This document shows positions 36,311 to 45,271 of a stretch of 64,000 bases of DNA, one piece after another. A model generated the notes under the pieces. The model searched no databases, was not told the origin of the DNA, and saw only the letters and a list, made by a program, of their open reading frames with translations. The DNA lies in NCBI RefSeq assembly GCF_010093815.1, contig NW_022985561.1, positions 438,045 to 502,044 of the forward strand, read 5' to 3'. The stretch is from Pseudovirgaria hyperparasitica. Lineage: Eukaryota > Ascomycota > Dothideomycetes > Acrospermales > Acrospermaceae. The first letter of the stretch is position 1; every line of letters starts with the position of its first letter. The translations under genes were made by a program, and so were the position numbers.

Positions 36311-37472
36311 CCAGTACCTAATAAGTGTCATAGACACGCTGGTGCCAGCGCTCCCAAGAGCTACCACAGTGAATTTTGCTTGCACAATCACATCCTCGCA
36401 CGCCCATTCATCACCACTTCTCATCAACGATAATCAGCACCAAAGGTACACACCAATCGACAACCAGACTTTCTCCTCCCATACAGCTCTATTTGATCCT
36501 CAAGAACAAAGCCACACGGTCGTATACTCTAATGCCAATCTAACATGAACTCGTGTGGAAAAGACATGACCGGAAGGACCAAGGAATATGTATATATGCG
36601 ACAGGCATGGATAGTGGATGCATGCAATACCCGGCATTTTGCGAGACAATCATTCACTGTGCGGTCTAGTACATACCCGGATTCTACACTTCCCCACTGA
36701 TAACGCACCACCCACCACGCCACACAGCCTCTCTCGCCACACATATATATATATCCCCAGAACCTACAGGACACTCCAATTCCATAGATACTCCATTGGC
36801 CCTTTATACAGTAATCAACCCCATAATACCGAAAACACCACCTCCCTTAGTGAAAGCTTGTGCCCACTATCACAACACACGATTTAGTTCGGTACCAGAT
36901 GTATCTCGAGCGTGGGTGTACACTCGCTAGCAAACAGAATGAAGCAAGGAGAAGCTTCTTATACACCTACCCATATCCGCTTTCTAACAACCTACCTGCC
37001 ATGTCCGCACTTCCCCAACATCCTGACCAAACACGCCCAAAAGATCACCCGAGAAACTAGCAACTCCGAGCACATCAGCTTCAAGCGCAAAGACTATAAC
37101 TCCACGCTCAACCCCCCCTGCCCTTCCCAGCCCATATAAAAAAGACTACACCGCCATCAAGTGCGCTACTTCCATCTCGCAGTTAAAAACAAGAACAAAA
37201 GAAGACAAACCCAGTCCTTTCTGTACCGATGAAGGAAGTCAGGGGTTGACTTCCACTTGACCATACCTGTATCTTCACTTTGCTATGATATGCAATGCTA
37301 CAACACGACCACGGATTCTTTCATTGGTGTGGCTTAACTTGCTTACTTGCTCTTCTTGTTCAATGGGTTAGCACGTGGGAAAGCATTCGTTGTTGTTGAT
37401 GATGCTTGCGTAAGGAGCTGTGTCTAGCTATCGAATCTGTGTTGCGTGGCTGGTCTTGTAGTGTGTATATGT

Positions 37473-37562
37473 AGTATCCACAGTATCTACAGTATCTACA
37501 GTATCTACAGTATCTACAGTATCCACAGTATCCACAGTACCAATACTATCCACAGTATCTAC
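37473..37562. repeat. Minisatellite, 9-bp unit, ten copies
   Basis: Unit AGTATCTAC is repeated head to tail ten times over 90 nt. Variants are AGTATCCAC (three units), AGTACCAAT and ACTATCCAC. The last complete copy returns to the consensus. The period is a multiple of three, but all around is non-coding and no long frame crosses it. Confidence 0.9.
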
Positions 37563-38240
37563 ATCCCAGCACCCCACAAAACACCATCGACATGCACACG
37601 AGCAAAAACAAACAACTAATTACCAGTTGCACATATACTTCGACCTTGTATCTATGCAAGAAAGCGGAGCATAGGCTCAGCGTAGGTGTCCTTCGCATGA
37701 TGACTACTATGTATAGCAGAGCAGACAGGTACATGCATATTGGCTGTGCAGCATTACAGACATGTACTGCTGTCGAGGAATATATTTAGTGCAAAACGGC
37801 TATACATGCCGGATGGAGACGATCGACGCATGAATGCGGGGCCGGGGTTCCCCAGGGCGGCCGTCTATCGAAGGGGGCTGATCTTCGCCAAAACAGGGCA
37901 TGCAGTGGGCTCGAGCATGTCAACGACACTCACTACACGACACAACACAAGGTGAAAGACATAACGTCATATTGCATCTACAACGGCGCGCGCACATACG
38001 CAACAAGAGAAAAAAACGATAGGTATCAAGCGATACAAATCATGATGGTAGAAGACATTAAGATACATGAACAAATAGGGGGTATTTCTATCCACAGAAG
38101 CAGACCAGACAAAGACATGGCAGACGTTGGTACGTTTAGGCTGTAAACTTTGGCGCGACGTATTTGGGTTTCCTCTTCCGTTTCCTTTCATTCCTCCTGT
38201 GTTTCATGTACAACACACGCGCGCAACAAGCTCAAGCTGT
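37563..38240. other. Intergenic, 3' side of the GPI-protein gene
   Basis: Short overlapping frames on both strands, none credible. The right-hand part is expected to hold the 3' untranslated region of the GPI-protein gene. Confidence 0.4.
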
Positions 38241-39088
38241 TTACAGGGCGATGGCGGCGAGCACGACGGCTGCTACGGCACCCATGCCAGCGGTGACCTT
38301 TCCAGCCGCACCGGTGGGAGCGGGAAGGGGAGTGTACACGGGGGTTGAGACAGAGGTGTACAAGCTGGTGGGCACACCAACTGGGCCGGTGGGCTGAATG
38401 ATGGTCGGGGCGGGGCCGTTTCCGGTAGGAGCCCACCAAGTGGTAGGGAAGGGGGCGTTGGAGGAGACAGTAGCACTGCACGGCACAGTAGTGTACTCGA
38501 CAGACGGCTCAACAGTGGGCTCCGCGGATGGCTCGACATACGAATCGACATACGACTCAGGGACGGGCTCGACGGGTGAAGGAGTAGGAGCGTCGCTTGC
38601 AGAGCTGAGCGTGATGGTTGCAGGAGCGTCTGGGAAGGTGAAGCCGAACTGGGTAGAGTATTGGAAGATGCGCGGGTCGGACTCATCGACGAGCTGAATG
38701 CCGTAGCCGGAGCCAACGGTGGGAACAAGCTTGGGGAACTGCGCGAGTGTGGGCGTCCAGATGAAGGAGCCGGTGTTCGGCGCGGAGATGGCGATGGGCG
38801 AGTCTTGAAGCACGCAGTTGGTGGACTGACCGATGCAGAGCCAGAGCGTTACCGGGCCAGGCGAGCTGGGCTGCCAGGTGATGGTGAACGCCTTGTTGAG
38901 GGTGACTTGCTGGTCGGTTGTTAGTGGATATGTACAGGGTGGTTCGCGCAGGAGCAACATACCTCAGCGAGTTCCGGGTGGCCGATGGAGTTGCCATTGG
39001 GAACGTCGCCAACAGCGTGAACCTGGGCGCTGGCAATGGCAGCAAGGCCAGAGACGAAGAAAGCAGCAATTGAAGTCTTGGAGAACAT
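38241..39088 (-). CDS. GPI-anchored, Ser/Thr-rich cell-surface protein of the Kre9/Knh1-like family
   Basis: Exons 39088-38963 and 38909-38241 with a 53-nt intron give 264 residues. Signal peptide at 1-21 (FSKTSIAAFFVSGLAAIASA). A beta-rich domain follows (NKAFTITWQPSSPGPVTLWL; GSGYGIQLVDESD), matching the yeast Kre9/Knh1-type N-terminal domain found in many fungal GPI proteins. Then comes a Pro/Ser/Thr/Glu-rich stalk with repeated SYVEPS/TVEPSVE motifs and probable O-glycosylation. A C-terminal hydrophobic tail (GAVAAVVLAAIAL) after a small-residue stretch suits GPI attachment. Acts at the cell wall or plasma membrane; exact role unknown. Confidence 0.88.
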
Positions 39089-42049
39089 TCTGACTGAATT
39101 GTTGTGAGGAAGTGAGACAGGTGGAAAGTGGAGGAGATGCTTGAAAGGGTTGATAAGAGAGTCAAGTAAAGAGTGACTGGGCAAGGAAGCCGTGAGAGAT
39201 GGAGTCAAAGAGTGGATGAAGCACAAATGCCTCTTGATATAAGATAGCCTACTGTGAGCTGAGATGGAGTGAGAAGACGAAGAAGAGGTGACTGGGGCAG
39301 TGCATCGTGGGCATCGTGGCCGTCTTAACGGGCTGATGTCTGGCGGCGTAGACTGAACAGGGATCAGGGGTGTAAAGGGCTGGACAGTCATGGGTCATGG
39401 GTCAAGAGTAATTGTTATTACAGGAAGGAGCGACCGAGGATGACAAGCTGCACGCTCTACCTCATGTAGGCAAGCCCCAACCAGCGTAACCAGCCTGCGC
39501 GACTTCCAAGGTTGGAGGAAGGAAGGCGCCACGAGCCAATCAGCGCGTGCAGAATCCCCAGAATCCGGCGAATTTGGTGATTACGGCGTGCAAGTGGAGC
39601 CCCGTTTAAGATTGTCGTGTTGCTAGCGTGCGCTCGTCTAAATTTGTGGTGCCTGGTGCCTGGTGCCTGGTGCCTGGTTGCTGCCTGAGGAAGAAGCGAA
39701 TATCCTCTCTTCTCAGGCCAGACCAGACAACGACCACAACGCACAGGAGTCTCATTCTCCACCACAAAATGTCGCAATTCTGTCTAGGAACTGTTACTAA
39801 CCTTGTGCTCAGACGCTTCACAATTGCAACCTCACCTCTACCGTCGCAGCCGCACATCATAGTCATCGCACTCTCAAGCAAGCCATCGTTCAGCCCGTCA
39901 ATAATTCAATGCCGCCCCATTCTGCCTCGCCTACCACCACCACCACACCCTCTCCCCAATCCAGCGCCGCCATCAAGCCATCTCCAAACGCACAATAATG
40001 AAAATACCGCCGCCAGCCAGCATGGCGCGGCCGGCACCCAGTCACCGCAATGTAACCTGCGACGCCCACGCCGACGCCGGGCCCTTTTCCGCAAATGAAT
40101 TGCGCCGCAGCACACCAAATCGGCAGATTACCATCAATCACCCTACCGGCCAGGTTCGGACTTCCCAACGTCCTTTTCCTTCTTCTCACATGCCGCCATA
40201 CCTCACTCACTCACAGACATACTCTCTCTACGCGTCATCAATAACATCAAAGCCTCACACCACCTCATCACAACTAGGAGCTTTTTTTCTTCTATCGATA
40301 CCAATCAATCACACATCCCAGTTGATTCATACTAAAATTACGATCCGCCCCGTGCCGCTCGCTCGCTGCCACTTTGTGTGATCCCAGTGTCGTCTTGATT
40401 CATTCACTCACTCACTCATTCATTCATCCATCCCACTCCACTAAGAATAATTGTCCTGCGGTATAAACTAGACCTATGCCGCAGCAGCCACATCCCACCT
40501 CCCAAGAACTATAATCCCGCCATCCACATATATCACATCTCGTATCCCGCAGCTCAGCGCAAGAAAACCAAAAAAAACCAAAACAAATTCCCCTAAACGT
40601 TGCAGTAGTACTGGTGACGGCAGTAAACCATACATAAACCTCTGTTCCCCCTCCCACCCGCCATTCGCCCGCACTACCCACCCCAACGTACCGTACTCCC
40701 CCCCCCCGAAAAGCTAATTTCCCACACCCAGGAGTCTGGCCCTAACCCTGGCCCATAGCCTCCGGGTGTGTGAGGTCCTGAGGGAACTGCCCGCACCAGG
40801 CTCCCCCGTTGTCCCTTTTCTTTCATTCTTGCTTTCGCTTTCGTGTCTTTCTTCGTACTAAGTAATTATATATTAGAAGTCCCACCTACACAACAGTATT
40901 GCCTATTTCTGGGGCTGCAGTACTCCCAAACCCAAGGTTCAAGCGGGGCTCATTCAGCAACGGCTTGGCTTGGTTTCGTCTTGGCTGTCCGCGTCGCGTC
41001 GCGTCGCCTCACGTCGTATTGTGTCGTATCGCGCCTGTATGCTATCATCAATTTGCTCAATTAGCACGTAATTACCTGTAGTTTGTATCGCGTTGCAGTC
41101 AGTGCAGTCGAAGCACTCATTGAGCACGCCAGGACCCCCCTGGGTAGGGTGACTGTCAGCAGCCGACATAATTCCGGCAACATAGGCGTAAATGGAGGGT
41201 GACCACCACAGCACAGCCTCCATTTCTTTTGAGGAAACGACTCAGAAAGAGCAGTCCAGTGAATTAATGGAATATGAGAAGAGGTTTGGATAGTATGGCA
41301 CGTTTTCGAGTTTCATCTATTAATCAGTCGCAATTGGTAAGAGGTACTAATATACTAACTTGGGTAGTCATCATGAAGAGTTCCAAATACGTAAGATACC
41401 TACGTACCAAACAAAGGTTTAGTGGTAGGTAGGTAATTACTGTACTGCAGTAATCAATTCGTAGAGAGAATTGTGAACTAATTACATGTACAGCACAAGT
41501 ACCTTACTTAGCCCCCGTCTGTGACCAGTACTTAGTTAGGTACCTCAGGTACATAGACTCACAAGTGCCGTTTCAGAAATTCAGGCCAGGCGACGCGACG
41601 CGAGGCAGGCAGGCAGGCCAGTGACTTCACCTGCATGAGGTGCCGCCTCCCTCCTTGGCGATTGCGCGATGCGAGTGTCAAGTACCGGTTTGCACCAATT
41701 AGTCTGCACAAGTATGTCTGTCTGTCTGTCTGTATGAAGACGACAAAGCGAAGATATCATAGTCTAGTTAATAGGCGCGACTCCTGGCTGCTGTGTGTAT
41801 GCGTGTGCGTGTGTGTGTGGATATATAACACTAAGGTAGCATCCATGACTCCATGTGAAGCCAACCTGGAAGCAGGTTGACGATCATAAACGCGAAGAGT
41901 ATCTAATATCCCCATCCAAAGAATTTACTCAAACATGACAGCGCCCGCCTTGCTGCAACGAGAGTTCAAAGAAGTAAAACGCCGTGGCCCATGCTGTACA
42001 ATTGTTTTTCCCGCGTCTCATACATTACTACTGACCAACAAGAGCAAGC
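39089..42049. other. Intergenic, rich in simple repeats, no supported gene
   Basis: The left part is the promoter of the GPI-protein gene. Overlapping frames at 39.6-40.4 kb are Pro/His/Arg-rich on every strand, as C-rich non-coding DNA produces. Low-complexity blocks: GGTGCCT units (39649-39679), CTCA/TTCA units (about 40397-40430), GTCGC units (about 40990-41035), GGCA and TGTC units (41600-41620, 41715-41735) and GT-rich DNA (about 41790-41820). Confidence 0.45.
39649..39679. repeat. Tandem repeat, 7-bp unit GGTGCCT
   Basis: Four perfect head-to-tail copies followed by a partial one. It lies upstream of the GPI-protein gene. Confidence 0.85.
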
Positions 42050-43543
42050 TCAACGCGCTGGCGGAGGCTCTTCACTCTCCTCCACATAGCCCAGCTCCCG
42101 GAACAGCTTCTCTGCGCCAAACGCCTCTACGTACGCAACCTCCTCGTCGTCCGTCATCCGCTCCAGCTCTGTTAGTTCCTGATTGTGCCAGACGAAATGG
42201 CAGTCCTGCTCCTTGTTCTGCCCACACAACGGCTCCATGTCGCGCATGCTACCCGCCATCTGCGCCACAAACTGGTCCTCGCCGCCATACCCAGTGTGCT
42301 TCCAGAACGAGGGGCCTGAAATCATCGTCCCAAGCATCGTGCTGTTGAACGCAAAGGCCCCATAGTCAAGCGAAAACTTGCGCTGCCACGGCGAGTCGGT
42401 GCCGGTGACGACGCCGTCGTCGATGGTCGGTTTTTCCCAGTCCCCTGCGCGCAGGTTGCCGACCGGAAACACCCCAACGCGAACGAGCTTAGTCATGAGC
42501 GTCAGGAGTTCCGGGAGGATCTTGTTGTCGTCGTCGAGGCCGTAGACGGGACCGTGCCCAAGCAGACCGCGTGGCTGCGGACGGCTAAGAGAATATGCAA
42601 CCTGGAGGACGGCGTTCTTCTGCGCATTCCCATACGCTTTGGTCAGACCGTACGCAAAGTATACGTATGGCACGCCAGCGCGACGCAGCGTCTGCGAGAC
42701 GATGGGATCGATGTCTGTGTCATCCTCGGCCACGATCCAGATAACTTGGAACCCTGTCTTTTGCGCTGCCTTGGCTTCTTTATCCATCCACGCACGGAGC
42801 GCACGTCCGTGCCGCCGAAAGTACTGTTGTCTCTGCGGCCCTGACTTTCCATTTGGCGAAGTTGCCGTCGTCATGTAAATGGTGGGCTTTCTCAATTCCA
42901 GCGATCCGAGTGACCAGGTCATCATATCGGGAAGGTTGTGGAGCGACCGGCGTAATAGCTTTAACGCCTGTGCTTTGTCCAAGTGCTGCTGCGCACAGTA
43001 CATGTCCAGAATTGTCTGACGCATAAATTCATTCACGTCCGCCTGATTTTTTCCTGGCCATATGTGCTTTTGAAGCGGTCTTGCTGGTATGAACGAGTAG
43101 GCGGCTGAAGGCTCGTAGAGCTTGGGAGCCATGGTGCAATTGCAGATTACGCATATGTCGGCCGGCACGGCGGCTTGGAGGTCCAATGGGAACATGCCAG
43201 GCTCTGCTATCAGTGCATCGTACATGGGAGCGAATGCCCCGTCGTATGAGGTTGTGTAAGGTAAAGGACTGGAGGCGGCGTGGAAGGTCCCGTATACAAC
43301 GAGGAAGAGGGCCGCAACCGCAATAATGATGGTGGATGAGCGCGACCGCATACTCTGTGACCTATACCAATGTGACGATTGCCCTGCCCATTCATGTAAT
43401 TGTGAATATGCAGTATGATGTGATTGTTCCATCTCCAGCGAGGCGCGAGGAGGCTTGACCACATCGCCGTGGACGTCATCGTGTTGTTGGTCCCCATCGT
43501 CGAAGGTGCTGACTTCCGCCTTCATGACTGGCTCTCGTTCCAT
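42050..43543 (-). CDS. Family GT43 glycosyltransferase (glucuronyltransferase-like), type II membrane protein
   Basis: Single exon, 497 residues from the ATG at 43543; the frame extends 31 codons upstream but begins with GTG, not ATG. A Ser/Arg-rich cytosolic tail is followed by a signal anchor at about 69-90 (STIIIAVAALFLVVYGTFHA), then a lumenal stem with CVICNCTM. Catalytic landmarks of GT43 are all present: TGFQVIWIVAEDDTD, a GNAQKNAVLQ helix, the metal-binding GLDDDNKILPEL (the DDD motif), PVGNLRAGDWEKP, FSLDYGAFAFNSTML, the GGED acid in HTGYGGEDQF, MEPLCGQNKEQDC and HFVWHNQE. In animals GT43 adds glucuronic acid to proteoglycan linkers and in plants it acts on xylan; I recall it as uncommon in fungi. 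Expected in the Golgi. Divergent from the epimerase-fusion gene. Confidence 0.85.
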   Translation of the reverse strand: MEREPVMKAEVSTFDDGDQQHDDVHGDVVKPPRASLEMEQSHHTAYSQLHEWAGQSSHWYRSQSMRSRSSTIIIAVAALFLVVYGTFHAASSPLPYTTSYDGAFAPMYDALIAEPGMFPLDLQAAVPADICVICNCTMAPKLYEPSAAYSFIPARPLQKHIWPGKNQADVNEFMRQTILDMYCAQQHLDKAQALKLLRRSLHNLPDMMTWSLGSLELRKPTIYMTTATSPNGKSGPQRQQYFRRHGRALRAWMDKEAKAAQKTGFQVIWIVAEDDTDIDPIVSQTLRRAGVPYVYFAYGLTKAYGNAQKNAVLQVAYSLSRPQPRGLLGHGPVYGLDDDNKILPELLTLMTKLVRVGVFPVGNLRAGDWEKPTIDDGVVTGTDSPWQRKFSLDYGAFAFNSTMLGTMISGPSFWKHTGYGGEDQFVAQMAGSMRDMEPLCGQNKEQDCHFVWHNQELTELERMTDDEEVAYVEAFGAEKLFRELGYVEESEEPPPAR

Positions 43544-45271
43544 ATCGAGCCGTGCGCTGTCGAAAGCTGTCGGATGGTGAAGGAAAGATGGTTGAGGAAA
43601 GGGCAGTCCAGTACTCTTAAATTTCGCTTTCTGCACTCGTCGTCTCTTTCTGCGGCCGATTCAACAAAGTTAGCGGCACCTGTACTCTGGCGCGCGGTAA
43701 GGCATCTCAGGACGGGATTGTGGGGGTAAGACGACAGCGCATGCAAAAGTTGGGGAGATTGAGAGATTGGAATGATGAAAAGTGGCAGGAGTGAAAGAAG
43801 TCCAAGTTGGAGGGGAGTGTGGTAAGGCAGTCAGGCTTATCAGTCGAGCTGATGAATGCGTAGTAAGAAAGGTACGAAGGCTGCTGATGCCCCCACAGCA
43901 AGGGTGAAGGGTGAAGCATCACATAAAATGACAGACACTAGGTCCACATTCAGAAAGAAATAGAGGGGTCAGTGATCGAGACGCTCAATTTAGGGCTAAA
44001 TCAGCCGACGATCCGACGCCTCCTGCACCCACAGCAGAGTCCAGAGCTTGAAGATGAAAGCCATCTGAGTCCTGGTGCCCCCTATTCGTAATTCCGTATC
44101 CTGTCATACCGTTGTGTTATAACAGCGATCTCTCGAAGAAGACTCGAAGAAGGCATGTCTGCTTAGAGTCTCGTCGAGAGGGCCAGCCAACCCTAATGTT
44201 TCGTCGACTCATGCCGACTTGATGCAAGGTAATACACATAAGCCTCCGGCAGGGGGAGCATATCCATCCAGTAAGATAAGCTGAAGCGCAGCGGCTGTAT
44301 TCTATTGTACCAATCAGTGTATCCTGCAGCAACTGTCATCCGCCATCCAGTATCCAGCATCCAGCATGGAGGTGGCACCTAAGTAGTTGCGGCGCAGTGT
44401 GCAACGCTCGATATGTCAAGAAGATGTTTCGTTGTTCGTAGCAGGTGTACGACGAGGCCTGATGGAGAGAAACTCTCTGTATTACTACTATCGGGCATGA
44501 GGTGGGAACAGTGGATTGATTTGTGGACGTTCCGGACGCCAACTTGAATCGATGTGTCCAGTCAGCATCTATTATTATTCCATCTATCCAAGTGGCGATT
44601 TCCGCAGGTTGCAGGTCTCGTAGAACCCCTGGAAACGGACAGGGAGAGCGGCCAACTATCAAGGGGCTGTTTCGTTCTCTGCAAAATTGAATGAGACTCA
44701 AAAGCTCAAGAGCAGCTCATATATATAATTTTTTGGCTTGCGGTGCGTGCGGGTGCAGCAATATAGTAGTAGAAGCCAAGTCACCCATTAGTAGAGGAGG
44801 ATTTCTCGGAACAGGGAGGCACCTAGCTATTCAGGCCCAGTCCACTAGCTGGAGAGCAGAGAGAGACAGCCGCGCTAGGTCTGGTTGGCTGCCCGTCCAC
44901 ATCCATCTCCTCATCTGGCTCCCCTAAACTTTCCCCCTATCGTTCTCGTGACTTGATCTTCATCTTCACTTTTTCATCCGTTGCACTCATTCTCTGTCTC
45001 ACCCACCTCCTCTCTTTTTGCCTTGCCGCATTCTCACTTCGTTGCAGTCCTTTGACGAGTACATCGCCAATCCTCCCGGCGTGTCTCTTCTACCTTGGCT
45101 GTCCGGAAAATCCTCCACGCCTGTAATCCTTCGCTTTCTTCGCCAACAGCTTCTTACGCGCCTTTCTCTACTGCGCCTGTATCCTCATCCTCCCTCTGAA
45201 CACACTATCTACAAAGCTTCCCGATCGCCTCACTTACGCTCCATACTAAGATTCTCTATACTGGGAATAAA
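43544..45271. promoter_or_regulatory. Shared upstream region of the GT43 gene and the epimerase fusion
   Basis: 1.7 kb between two divergently read genes. No frame inside is credible. The 330 nt before the epimerase ATG (about 44930-45260) are strongly pyrimidine-rich on the plus strand, a pattern common before start sites of well-expressed fungal genes. A run of CCAGTAT/CCAGCAT units stands at 44345-44368. Confidence 0.5.

Larger units (their letters stand above)
30626..37472. other. Gene-poor region with one unresolved locus
   Basis: No confident gene in 6.8 kb. Most open frames open at non-ATG codons and have no family character. Worth noting: a purine-rich run at 30900-30950; a possible multi-exon or decayed minus-strand gene near 32.3-33.3 kb (separate entry); a short hairpin at 36291-36310. 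The stretch 36310-37140 is CA-rich with many short plus-strand frames but no clear start or splice pattern. Confidence 0.4.

Noticed and set aside
39628-40381. Overlapping frames upstream of the GPI-protein gene
   Set aside because: C-rich DNA gives Pro/Arg/His-rich translations in several frames on both strands; no splice pattern or domain.
43544-43636. N-terminal extension of the GT43 protein by 31 residues
   Set aside because: The upstream frame starts with GTG and no ATG precedes the one at 43543.
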